A DNA stretch of 64,000 bases from Verrucomicrobiota bacterium (lineage in GTDB: Bacteria; Verrucomicrobiota; Verrucomicrobiia; Limisphaerales; UBA9464). The notes beneath the pieces were generated by a model, which saw nothing but the letters and a program-made list of their open reading frames with translations, made no database searches and was not told where the DNA came from. Positions 56,755 to 64,000 of this stretch are shown here, one piece after another. The DNA is taken from positions 1 to 64,000 of the forward strand of contig JAFLEF010000003.1 in assembly GCA_017309115.1 (NCBI GenBank), written 5' to 3'. How positions within the stretch are numbered: the first letter of the stretch is position 1; the number at the start of each line of letters is the position of its first letter. Position numbers and translations under genes: made by a program.

Positions 56755-56982
56755 CTACTTGGCCGGGGGCTTCGGCAACTTCAGCTTGAGTCCCTCCAGC
56801 ACAACGAGGCCGCATTCCACGCACGAGGCTCCCGGGACCTTGCCGTTGCGTCGGGCGACATTCTGACCGTCGCCGATGAATTTCTTCCAACCAGGGAGCG
56901 CATCAAAAAACCAATAAATGGATGTGCCACTGGCGGAGAGGTAACCGGGATTCAGTTCCGCGCTGCATTTGGGACAATTCAT
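56755..56982 (-). CDS. Small zinc-ribbon protein
   Basis: A 75-residue protein with CPKCSAEL at the N-terminus and CVECG in the middle, the knuckles of a zinc ribbon with an inserted SIYWFFDALPGWKKF segment. Similar small Zn-ribbon proteins (DUF6487-like) are common; the function is unknown. It lies upstream of the tail tube gene with about 150 bp between. Confidence 0.75.
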   Translation of the reverse strand: MNCPKCSAELNPGYLSASGTSIYWFFDALPGWKKFIGDGQNVARRNGKVPGASCVECGLVVLEGLKLKLPKPPAK

Positions 56983-57033
56983 AGGGTCTTGGAGTGGAGC
57001 GAGCCGGGTGGATCGCTAGTTCGGACAAGAGAT

Positions 57034-57042
57034 AGGAGAAGG
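57034..57042 (+). promoter_or_regulatory. Ribosome binding site deciding the TTG start
   Basis: AGGAGAAGG lies 9 bases before a TTG at 57052, the first good initiation context in a frame that has no ATG near the domain start. Confidence 0.5.
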
Positions 57043-57051
57043 TCCGGCAGC

Positions 57052-57939
57052 TTGTCCAGCCAGCGGTCAAACACTGTCTTCGGCGGGCTTTCCCTGGTCC
57101 ATCGACTCGATCACGCTAACCCGGTGGCAACTCCGCGTTGGTCCCCCGTCCCGGATTTCCCCCGCCTGTTTCGAGGGGATCGCTACCGGTTTGAGTTCGG
57201 TATTCGTCCGGCCGAGGGACACTGGTTTCGGTGGGCCGACCCGTCTCATCCGGAGTTGGACGAACGCCGGAGTCGTGTCCAGAAAGATTCCCACTGGCAT
57301 CTGCCGTGGAGTCCTCCGGCCGATGCTGTGTTGGCCGAGTTGCTGACGATCTTTCCGGAACGGGATCAGCCAACCTCGGGCGCGATGGTGGCCGCGGAGT
57401 TGGCCGGCGCCTGGGAGCCGGATTTTGTCCTGCTGCGGCGGACAGCAGGTGAGTTCCGCCTGGTGGGCGCGTGCGTCTGCGACCCTTCCTGGTGGGATCC
57501 GTCCGAGAAGTTGGGCCACACGATTGAAACGATTCACGCGCCGGTGCCGACCCTGAATGCCGACCTGGGAGCCCGGATTCGCACCTTCCTGCATCGACTC
57601 CCGCCGGGACAGACCCTGGTTCGCGAGAACTGGGGACTGGCGGCAGTTCCCGAGCGGAACCTTCATCCCGCAGCGAATCGTCCGCGCCTAAACTCGGAGT
57701 CCACCGTGGCCAACACCTGGCTGCGGGTGGAGCATCAGGCATTTCGCACGCTTCCCGGTTCCGAAGGAGTCGCATTTCTGATCTGGCTGACGGTTCATCC
57801 CCTTGCGGAGGTTCTGCGGGACCCGGGGATTGCCGCGGCGTTCCGACGTCAGATGGAAACGATGCCGCCGGACATCGCCCGCTACAAGGGACTGGAGGTG
57901 TTGGGAGCGACGTGGTGGTCTGGACTGCCCGCGGAATAG
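57052..57939 (+). CDS. DUF3445 heme-dependent oxidative N-demethylase-like protein
   Basis: A 295-residue protein of the DUF3445 family, whose fungal-type and bacterial members oxidatively demethylate amines with a heme cofactor. Seen: GLEVLGATWW tail, the conserved RVEHQAFRTLPGSEGVAF, and NWGLAAVPERNLHPAANRP with the family's Asn/Trp and R-L-P surroundings. The start is uncertain: TTG at 57052 with a strong site upstream, or GTG at 57124. It is divergent from the zinc-ribbon gene. Confidence 0.85.
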   Translation: MSSQRSNTVFGGLSLVHRLDHANPVATPRWSPVPDFPRLFRGDRYRFEFGIRPAEGHWFRWADPSHPELDERRSRVQKDSHWHLPWSPPADAVLAELLTIFPERDQPTSGAMVAAELAGAWEPDFVLLRRTAGEFRLVGACVCDPSWWDPSEKLGHTIETIHAPVPTLNADLGARIRTFLHRLPPGQTLVRENWGLAAVPERNLHPAANRPRLNSESTVANTWLRVEHQAFRTLPGSEGVAFLIWLTVHPLAEVLRDPGIAAAFRRQMETMPPDIARYKGLEVLGATWWSGLPAE

Positions 57940-57967
57940 CGAAGTGGCGAAGTGGAGAGTCTAGAAA

Positions 57968-57996
57968 TTGACAGTAGGAAGCGGAACGGATTTAAC
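57968..57996 (+). promoter_or_regulatory. Promoter of the PEP-CTERM gene
   Basis: TTGACA (57968-57973), 17 bases, TTTAAC (57991-57996). The start codon at 58013 would be only about 10 bases from the expected transcript start, so the message may be nearly leaderless. Confidence 0.4.
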
Positions 57997-58012
57997 GTTC
58001 CTGTTCCCACCT

Positions 58013-58789
58013 ATGAAAACCATTGCTGCACTCTCGTCGTTAGTTGTCGCCGCCACCCTCAGCGGATCGGTCTTGGGGGCGAGTTATGATATCTCCATTC
58101 GCGGTACGGACGCCATTTGGCTGGCCGGCCGGACCGACTTGGTGATTCCTGCTTATACCGGCACGGATGTTCCCGGTTGGCCGATCGATCGGCATGACTT
58201 CGGAACTCCGGAACGGTTGGCCGAAACGGCTCCTCCGGTGATTTCCGTGACCGGCGGCGATGTAGTGAAGGTATTCGATCCCGCGGTAGGCGGGGTGAGC
58301 TTCTTCAACGGATTCGGGGCGCCCTTGTACGGACCCGAAGGCAATGCGCCGACCAGTTCGATCCTGTCCCTGGGGGGCATTAGCGCTTACCTCGGAACCC
58401 AGGGCGCCCTCGTGGGGGTGTTCCTCGACAACACGATTCCCGATGCCGCACCGGCTCCCGTGGCTCTGGATTTCCAATCGGCGGCGAGTCGGGACTTCAC
58501 CTCGCTGTCGCCTGGATTGGGGCAGATCTTCTTCATCGGCGATGGCGAAAACTCGGCGAACATTCTCCAGGAATTCATTGCTCCAACGGGCGCGACCCGG
58601 CTGTTTCTGGGGGTGCCGGATGGGTTTGGCTTCCTGGGAGCTCCTGGGGCGTACGACGACAATGATGGCTCCTACCGGATTCGGGTGGGCGTGAATCAAA
58701 ATCCCGTCCCCGAAGCGGGAACCAGTGTGGCTTCGTTGCTGATGGCGTCACTGGCGGGAGGAGCCTGGCTCCGCCGTCGGAAGGCCTGA
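58013..58789 (+). CDS. PEP-CTERM-type exported protein
   Basis: A 258-residue exported protein. Signal peptide: MKTIAALSSLVVAATLSGSV, cut near GAS. The body (FFNGFGAPLYGPEGNAP, RDFTSLSPGLGQIFFIGDG) is a beta-rich domain; the second half resembles DUF-type PEP-CTERM proteins. The C-terminus is VPEAGTSVASLLMASLAGGA then WLRRRKA: PEP-like motif (VPEAG), membrane helix, basic tail, the sorting signal handled by exosortase. No exosortase gene is in the window. Confidence 0.85.
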   Translation: MKTIAALSSLVVAATLSGSVLGASYDISIRGTDAIWLAGRTDLVIPAYTGTDVPGWPIDRHDFGTPERLAETAPPVISVTGGDVVKVFDPAVGGVSFFNGFGAPLYGPEGNAPTSSILSLGGISAYLGTQGALVGVFLDNTIPDAAPAPVALDFQSAASRDFTSLSPGLGQIFFIGDGENSANILQEFIAPTGATRLFLGVPDGFGFLGAPGAYDDNDGSYRIRVGVNQNPVPEAGTSVASLLMASLAGGAWLRRRKA

Positions 58790-58820
58790 TCCGGCACGAT
58801 TCAGACCGATGTCCTCGCTC

Positions 58821-59007
58821 CAGCGGAGTGCAGCGGAGTGCAACGGAGGTGAACCGCAGATTAATCGCAGATTTAACGCAGATTCTTTCCGGCAGAAAGT
58901 GCGTCCGTTTCTGCTTCGCAACCGATCATCGGGCACGTCCCGTCGACTCCGAATCGTCCAAAACCAAAAAAGGAAATCTGCGTTAATCCACGTCCAATCT
59001 GCGGTTC
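58821..59007. repeat. Imperfect inverted repeat with tandem units
   Basis: Two tandem copies of CAGCGGAGTG (58821-58840) precede a left arm with three CGCAGATT units at 11-base spacing (58851-58884). The right arm (58974-59007) is its imperfect reverse complement: both arms contain GAACCGCAGATT and AACGCAGATT. The arms bracket about 90 bases. Confidence 0.7.
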
Positions 59008-59088
59008 CACTTGCCTCGATCCGGCAGAGGGGCGGCTCCCCACAATGGGTGCCCCTTCACGCCGAATGGGAATCCGTTTGGAACCGGT

Positions 59089-62000
59089 TCACGACAACAG
59101 TTCCTGGATGTCCTCCCAGCTGAGTTTTCCGGCGAGCGCTTCCTCATCGGTCAGTGTGGCCGAGATAAGTTCCCGCTTCTTGCGCTGCAGGTTCAGGATT
59201 TTTTCTTCCACCGTGCCGCGGGCGATGAGTTTGTAACTCGTCACGACTCGGGTCTGACCAATCCGATGCGCACGATCGGTGGCCTGATCTTCCACGGCGG
59301 GATTCCACCAGGGATCAAAGTGGATGACGGTATCGGCGCCGGTGAGGTTGAGGCCCACGCCACCGGCTTTGAGCGAGATCAGAAACGCCGGAACCGTGGG
59401 GTCCTTCTGGAACCGTTCCACGACGGCGCCTCGGTTGGTGGTGCTGCCGTCGAGATAACAGTAGCTGAGTTCCCGTTGCTCCAGTTCCTCCCGGAGCAGG
59501 TGCAACATGGAGGTGAACTGACTGAACACGAGCACCCGGTGTCCGCCGTCCACAATTTCGTCGAGCAATTCCGAGAAGAGTTGGAGTTTGCCGCCGGGTT
59601 GCGGGGTGGGCGGGGGTGATGCGTCGGCTTCCCCCGTGGGTGTGGGCGACCCCAGTAACCGCAGGTCACAACAGATCTGCCGCAAGCGGAGCAGCGCGGT
59701 GAGGATGAGCATTCGGCTCTTGGCCAGTCCCGCTTCGCCCACCGCTTCGGTGACCTCCTTGCGAGTGTGCGCGAGGACCTGCTGATACAGCGTCGCCTGG
59801 TCCTCGTTGAGGTCGCAAAACGAGACTTGCTCCAGTTTGGCCGGCAGATCCTTAACCACTTCCCGCTTCAATCGGCGCAGCAGGAACGGGCGCACGCGCT
59901 TGGCCAGTCGCGACATGGCGCCGGCATCCTTCTCTTTGGCGATGGGTAATTCGTAACGTTCTCGGAAGTCCGCGGCGGTCCCGAGATACCCGGGCATCAG
60001 AAAGTCGTAGATGCTCCATAGGTCGAGCACCGAGTTCTCCAGCGGGGTTCCCGTCATCACCAACCGATGTTCCGAACGAATCGCCTTCACTGCCTGGGCG
60101 TTTTGGGTCTGCCGATTCTTGATGTGCTGGGCTTCGTCCAAAATGACGGTGTCGAACTCGAGCGAGCGGTAGCGGTCGGCATCCCGGCGAACCAACGCGT
60201 AGCTGGTGATCACTAGATGACTCTGGGGAATCTGCTCAAAGCGGCGGTGGCGGTCGGGGCCATCGAGGGTCAGCGTGCGCAACTGCGGGGTCCAACGGGC
60301 GGCCTCGGCTGCCCAGTTGAAGACCAGGCTCGTGGGGCACACGACCAGCGTGGGGCGGGTGGTGCCTTGGACCGTCACTGCGAGGTGCGTGAGCACTTGC
60401 AGAGTTTTCCCCAGACCCATTTCGTCGGCGAGGATGCCGCCAAAGGCGTTGGCTCGAAGGAAGGCCAACCACGCGACCCCGTGTTTTTGATACGGTCGGA
60501 GCACGGACTCCAGCGGACCGAGTGGAGGGCATTCCAGTTTGAGTTCCCCGCGCTGACGGAGCGCGCGATCCTGCCAGGCGGGCGGGGCCTGAAGGGTGAA
60601 TCCCTGATCCCGCAAGGTGCTGTCGAGGAATCCGGCCTGCTGGGCGTTCATCCGGTAGCTCACGCCCGATTCACCCGGACGCTGGGTGGGCGCACAGTCC
60701 TGAAGCACCTCCTGAAACTCGGCCACCGCCTCCGTGTCGAAGACCGCGAACTTCCCATTTTTCAACTTGCGACTGCCGCCGCCGCGCAGGAGTTGCTGAA
60801 TGTCGCTGGCGGAGAAGCGTTCGCCCGTGGCGGAGCGGTAGCTCACTTCCAGGTCGAACCACTGCTCCCCGCTGGACGCCACGCGAAACTCAGGAGTAAT
60901 CCGTTCCAGATTCAGCCGCGTGCTACGTTCGAGCCGCTCCTCCAGCGTGACCGTCCATTCCTTTTCCAGACGCGAGTAGTCCCGGGCGAAGAAGGTTACG
61001 ACACGTTCCTGCCCGAGGAGTTGCCATTGCCCCTGAGCATTGGGACCAGTGAACCCGGCATTCCGTATTCGCTGGAACGCCCGGTGTTCCGCCGCCAGAT
61101 CGCGGGTGGAATATCGGCGGACCTGAACCGGGTCCGGCAGCCACGCGGATTCTCCGGCAGCTGTGACGCCTACGGTCATGATTCGTGGGCCATAGGCGCA
61201 TTGCAGCTGACCGGTCAGTTGAGCGAGTCCGCCGGCGAGATTAAGCAGGAACTGCGGGGGCGCCGGCGCGAATTCGAAGTCTTCGATTCGGAAGTTCGCC
61301 TCAATCGTGGCTGGGTCGAGCTTGGGCCAATCCTGCAACAGGAACTGGGGCACCTGGGCGCGCGACAATCGTTGAGGTCCTTGGACCACGCCTCGGAAGG
61401 CTGGTGCGAGTCCCACAGGTTGCAAGGTGGCTCCGGTCCACAACCACGTGGCGGCGTCGGTTCCCAGCAGCGTGGGTGGGCGGCTGCCGGGTTTCAATCG
61501 GAGCAGGATTTCGCCGTTGTCTCCGAGTTGAGCCTGGAGGGGCAGGGGAGCGGGTTGCAGCGAAACGGAAAGGGACTGCTGACGTCCGACCGTGAGCCGG
61601 GGATGTCCGGCGAGGGCGGGCAGAAGTTGCAGGAAATCGGCCGTGGTGAGCTGACACATTCCGGGCGTGTCGCCGCCGGCGAGGTGTTCAGCGGCGTCAA
61701 GCAGGCGGGTGTCGGCTTCGTCCAAGTCGAACGGGCCGGCCTTCACCCAGGCGTTGAGTGGGGATCGTCCGCGGGAGGTCACGCCTTCGAAGACGAGCAT
61801 GACTTTGCCCCGGGTGGCGGAGTCCGGGAGGTTGGGCGGAAAGATGACGTGAACGGTCAGGCGTTCCCCGCCGGCTCGACGGGAAAGTCGGACGGGATCC
61901 CGGGTGGTGACGCGGGGTGTCGGAGGTTGGGGCGAGCCTGGGGAAGAGGAGGGAGTGGGTTTGGCTCCGGGTTTTCGGGCGGCGGCTTCATCGGCCAGCC

Positions 62001-62280
62001 GTTTGAGATGATGCAGCCCGACCGCGACGGAATGGGCGCAAATGATGCCGTCTTCGCGGGAGGGTCGACAGGTGCAGAGATTCTCGATATCGGCGATGCC
62101 TTCGATGACGAGTCCGGCGCGGTAGCTGATTTCCCCGGCCTGGACGACGCCCTTGAGCACGGGCGGCGTCCAGTTGGAGGACAGGACTTTTCCAGCGCCG
62201 AGCAGGGCGCGGGCATGTTGGACGGCCTCCCACCCCGCCGACTTCTGGAAGAACGCATCGTTGAGCTGAATCTCGGACAC
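59089..62280 (-). CDS. SNF2-family helicase with SWIM zinc finger
   Basis: A 1,063-residue Snf2/RapA-like dsDNA translocase. The SWIM zinc finger is at about 65-100 (CTCRPSREDGIICAHS, CxC...CxH). The ATPase core begins near 580: Walker A GLGKT near 620, DEAQ near 711, then STTNRG and VGLNLTGADTVIHFDPWWNPAVE, QATDRAHRIGQ in the second lobe. About 480 residues between them (60-550) have no clear motif. Bacterial SWIM-SNF2 proteins remodel protein-DNA complexes; role here unknown. GTG start at 62280. Confidence 0.94.
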   Translation of the reverse strand: MSEIQLNDAFFQKSAGWEAVQHARALLGAGKVLSSNWTPPVLKGVVQAGEISYRAGLVIEGIADIENLCTCRPSREDGIICAHSVAVGLHHLKRLADEAAARKPGAKPTPSSSPGSPQPPTPRVTTRDPVRLSRRAGGERLTVHVIFPPNLPDSATRGKVMLVFEGVTSRGRSPLNAWVKAGPFDLDEADTRLLDAAEHLAGGDTPGMCQLTTADFLQLLPALAGHPRLTVGRQQSLSVSLQPAPLPLQAQLGDNGEILLRLKPGSRPPTLLGTDAATWLWTGATLQPVGLAPAFRGVVQGPQRLSRAQVPQFLLQDWPKLDPATIEANFRIEDFEFAPAPPQFLLNLAGGLAQLTGQLQCAYGPRIMTVGVTAAGESAWLPDPVQVRRYSTRDLAAEHRAFQRIRNAGFTGPNAQGQWQLLGQERVVTFFARDYSRLEKEWTVTLEERLERSTRLNLERITPEFRVASSGEQWFDLEVSYRSATGERFSASDIQQLLRGGGSRKLKNGKFAVFDTEAVAEFQEVLQDCAPTQRPGESGVSYRMNAQQAGFLDSTLRDQGFTLQAPPAWQDRALRQRGELKLECPPLGPLESVLRPYQKHGVAWLAFLRANAFGGILADEMGLGKTLQVLTHLAVTVQGTTRPTLVVCPTSLVFNWAAEAARWTPQLRTLTLDGPDRHRRFEQIPQSHLVITSYALVRRDADRYRSLEFDTVILDEAQHIKNRQTQNAQAVKAIRSEHRLVMTGTPLENSVLDLWSIYDFLMPGYLGTAADFRERYELPIAKEKDAGAMSRLAKRVRPFLLRRLKREVVKDLPAKLEQVSFCDLNEDQATLYQQVLAHTRKEVTEAVGEAGLAKSRMLILTALLRLRQICCDLRLLGSPTPTGEADASPPPTPQPGGKLQLFSELLDEIVDGGHRVLVFSQFTSMLHLLREELEQRELSYCYLDGSTTNRGAVVERFQKDPTVPAFLISLKAGGVGLNLTGADTVIHFDPWWNPAVEDQATDRAHRIGQTRVVTSYKLIARGTVEEKILNLQRKKRELISATLTDEEALAGKLSWEDIQELLS

Positions 62281-62334
62281 CGGCGTAGCCTAGGGGAAGG
62301 AAGCGTCCAGGGGTAGTCGGCGACGAAATCTGGG

Positions 62335-62434
62335 AGAGCCACGAAGGGTGCGGCAGAAACACGAATGAGGAAGGCCTCGCCGACGGAAGAACGGATCCCT
62401 GCTATTCGTGGCCATTCGATCAATTCGTGGTTCC
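62335..62434. repeat. Weak inverted CACGAA/TTCGTG blocks
   Basis: GCCACGAA and CACGAATG at 62338-62368 face ATTCGTGGCC and AATTCGTGG at 62403-62431. Possible remnant of a hairpin repeat similar in layout to the one at 58821; low certainty. Confidence 0.4.
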
Positions 62435-62436
62435 AA

Positions 62437-62874
62437 TCAAATCAACGCCAGGCGCAAACCCGCTGCTGACGCCAGGGAACTCTGGCGCAGGTCAAAGGTG
62501 ATGAATTGCTCGGCTCCTAGAACCAGCGCCGAGGCGACATGAAGGATGTCGAGGCTGCGGGTGCCGAGGAATTCGGAATTACCGGCGCTCAGCCGTTCCG
62601 CTTCCAGCAAGACTTCGAGCCAGGCGGGCTCGGCGTGTGCAAAAATGTCACTGGCCAGATCCGAAAGCATGGCTTGAATGGAAAGTTCGCACTGTTCCGA
62701 GGTGATCTCTTTCCGAAAGACGCGCAATCGAAGCGCGTTCCGAAACTCTAGCCGATGCAGCCCCGTGAAGGGTAAAGGATGCCGCTGGCGCTTCAGCTAG
62801 GCGACCACGCGCGCAGAATGGGCGTCCGGCGCATGCAAAGAGCAGAGGAAGCCCGTGTCGGCGTAGGCGTTCAC
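62437..62874 (-). pseudogene. PIN-domain (VapC-type) toxin, interrupted by amber codon
   Basis: Reading from the GTG at 62874, the frame gives VNAYADTGFLCSLHAPDAHS, then ARVVA, TAG at codon 26 (62799-62797), and continues without shift LKRQRHPLPFTGLHRLEF to LRLALI at 62437. All four PIN acidic positions are visible: Asp6 in YADTGF, Glu in RLEFRN, Asp in LDILHVASA and Asp in TFDLRQ. TAG probably replaces TGG (Trp). The GTG overlaps the antitoxin stop (GTGA), a normal toxin-antitoxin coupling. Restart downstream (TTG 62727) would lack the first active-site Asp. Confidence 0.8.
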
Positions 62875-63116
62875 CGATCCCCACGATCTTCGGCCAAAAG
62901 TTCCGTGGCCGTAACCGTCAACTGCTGGTCGCCGTATATTGACTTGAGACGGGCCAGGAAGTCTGGGCGTTTGGCGGTCGCAGCCTTGGGTTCGGGCCGA
63001 CTAAGGATGGCCACAGGCTTGCCGCGCTTCTGAATCTCAACGCGTTCTCCGGCCTCGACCCATCCCAGCACGGTCGTCGTCTCGCGTTTTAGTTCGCGAA
63101 CGCTGGCCGTCTTCAC
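62871..63116 (-). CDS. Phd/YefM-type antitoxin
   Basis: An 81-residue antitoxin: N-terminal DNA-binding domain (VKTASVRELKRETTTVLGW, GERVEIQKRGKPVAILSRPE) and a flexible C-terminal part (LTVTATELLAEDRGDR) for toxin binding. The GTG at 63116 is chosen from the canonical Phd start VKTASVREL. Its stop overlaps the toxin start. The partner toxin is interrupted, so this antitoxin may be the only functional member. Confidence 0.8.
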   Translation of the reverse strand: MKTASVRELKRETTTVLGWVEAGERVEIQKRGKPVAILSRPEPKAATAKRPDFLARLKSIYGDQQLTVTATELLAEDRGDR

Positions 63117-63324
63117 GTGTGACAAATTGAGGTGGCACAGGAGTCGAGTCAAGATATCGGAGCCACAGGTGTGCCGGTTGCCGGGAACGGAAGGCGGAGC
63201 GGTAAGCGGCAAGCGGGGAGAGAAAATTCGACAACTCTCAGCTCTCCGGTACTTCCGCCACTTTTTGCAATGAATTCGAAGCCGGGCCTTGTCCTGTGCG
63301 TCGGGTGTTCGTTAACAATTCCCC
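63117..63324. other. Intergenic stretch with heptamer remnants
   Basis: Contains GGTAAGCGGCAAGCGG (63199 region) and CAACTCTCAGCTCTCCGG, remnants of the heptamer arrays from the 3-8 kb region, between the antitoxin and the DUF1501 gene. No gene is seen. Confidence 0.5.
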
Positions 63325-64000
63325 GTGATCGCTCTCCCCGGAACTTCCCGCCGTTTCTGTGACGGCGTGTCGCGCCGCAATTTCCTGCGGATCGGTTCCT
63401 TGGGACTGGGCGGATTGGCCCTACCCCAGTTGCTCCAGGCGGAGTCGAAAGCCGGCCTCAAATCCTCGCAGAAATCGGTGATCATGATCTACCTGCCGGG
63501 TGGGCCCCCGCACCAGGACACGTTTGATCTGAAGCCGGATGCGCCCTCGGAAATCCGCGGGGAATTTAAGCCGATCCCGACGGTGGTGCCGGGAATGGAG
63601 ATTTGTGAATTGTTGCCGCGGTTGGCCAGGGTGGCGGATCGCTTTGCCCTCGTTCGCTCGCTGGCGGACGGCATTGATGATCACTCCGACTTCATGTGCC
63701 AGACGGGTCGGCGCAAAGGAAATCAGCCTCCCGGCGGATGGCCGACCATGGGCGCTTGCGTTTCCCGGCTGTTGGGGCCGGCCAATACCGCAGTACCCGC
63801 CTTCGTGGGTCTCGAGCCCCGGATGCAGCATAGGCCCTACAATGCCGGCAATGCCGGTTACGCTGGGGTGGCCCACGATGCCTTCCGGCCGGCGGCCGAC
63901 GCCAAATCGGACATGGTACTGAACGGCATCACTTCGGATCGGCTCGGGGACCGCCGGACGCTCCTGAAAGCCTTCGACCAGTTCCGGCGGGAAGTGGATT
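63325..64000 (+). CDS. DUF1501 protein, Tat-exported (partial, runs off the window)
   Basis: Begins GTG ATC GCT CTC and reads MIALPGTSRRFCDGVSRRNF, LRIGSLGLGGLALPQLLQAE. SRRNFLRIG is a twin-arginine signal. The mature part (MIYLPGGPPHQDTFDLKPDA, ICELLPRLARVADRFALVRS, DDHSDFMCQTGRRKG) is the DUF1501 family, a sulfatase-like-fold group abundant in Planctomycetes and Verrucomicrobia, usually paired with a DUF1553/DUF1549 protein. The 225 codons present remain open to the last base. Function unknown. Confidence 0.88.
   Translation, partial: MIALPGTSRRFCDGVSRRNFLRIGSLGLGGLALPQLLQAESKAGLKSSQKSVIMIYLPGGPPHQDTFDLKPDAPSEIRGEFKPIPTVVPGMEICELLPRLARVADRFALVRSLADGIDDHSDFMCQTGRRKGNQPPGGWPTMGACVSRLLGPANTAVPAFVGLEPRMQHRPYNAGNAGYAGVAHDAFRPAADAKSDMVLNGITSDRLGDRRTLLKAFDQFRREVD

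Noticed and set aside
56138-57000. Prophage
   Set aside because: Only a single tail tube-like gene is present, with no integrase, terminase or capsid gene in either direction.
60217-62316. Long plus-strand open frame (about 700 codons) opposite the SNF2 gene
   Set aside because: Antisense to a gene with clear helicase motifs; the translation is Gly/Gln-rich without domains, as expected from the GC-biased complement of a real gene.
59089-63116. SNF2 helicase plus toxin-antitoxin pair as a defence island
   Set aside because: No nuclease, methylase or other defence partner; SWIM-SNF2 proteins are common housekeeping remodelers and the toxin is broken.

Overview
The window is chromosomal DNA from a GC-rich (roughly 60 percent) Gram-negative bacterium, most likely a Verrucomicrobiota member of the Pedosphaera/Limisphaerales type. 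The reasons are a combination of features: pseudopilin-like proteins with an H-X9-DG tail, a fused SecDF, a Tat-exported DUF1501 protein, a PEP-CTERM-type sorting tail, very large secreted proteins with calcium-binding TSP3-like repeats, WD40-like sensor proteins, and -10 boxes of the TAGACA/TAGGCT type. The taxon is inferred from gene content only. I found no rRNA, tRNA or CRISPR array.

Layout. 0.4-8 kb: uvrA, a pseudopilin, and the fatty-acid genes fabG-acpP-fabF (all minus), separated by intergenic DNA that carries five copies of a 92-bp palindromic-ended element plus heptanucleotide arrays. 8.3-23.8 kb: mostly housekeeping genes: an OPT transporter, a lipoprotein with an FtsB/DivIC-like partner, ychF, a GT2 glycosyltransferase facing a GT-C-like membrane protein, topB, yajC-secDF, an M24 protein that has lost metal ligands, and a TPR protein. 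24-25.5 kb: an ECF sigma factor followed by two small membrane-anchored proteins (probable anti-sigma factor and CpxP-like protein). 25.6-27.5 kb: a halogenase-like flavoprotein and a 51-residue lipoprotein. 28-42 kb: a stress and envelope block (DUF892 ferritin-like, Gly-rich stress protein, PRC-BON protein, zinc-ribbon membrane protein, FAD-Rieske oxidoreductase, and a 2,939-residue cyclic beta-1,2-glucan synthase). 42-49 kb: purE, a second pseudopilin with a lipoprotein, a PhnA-like protein, an alpha/beta hydrolase, a WD40-histidine kinase hybrid and dtd. 49-58.8 kb: accessory secreted proteins (Gly-rich exported protein, 1,818-residue TSP3/propeller protein), a lone contractile-tail tube-like protein, a small zinc ribbon, a DUF3445 heme-enzyme homologue and a PEP-CTERM protein. 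59-64 kb: a SWIM-SNF2 helicase, an antitoxin whose PIN toxin partner is broken by an in-frame amber codon, and the start of a DUF1501 gene that leaves the window.

The most unusual items are: the 92-bp MITE-like family with 25-bp imperfect terminal inverted repeats; a matching bipartite motif (CTTGCCAG-N12-GGTTCACT) upstream of both pseudopilin genes; the WD40 histidine kinase, whose sensor looks borrowed from planctomycete-style Ser/Thr kinases; four tandem 24-residue repeats at the C-terminus of the giant secreted protein; the orphan tail tube gene; the D-to-R, D-to-R, E-to-Q ligand losses in the M24 protein; and the amber-disrupted PIN toxin. I see no complete new defence or mobile system. 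Coordinates of starts are my choices from codon, overlap and family length.
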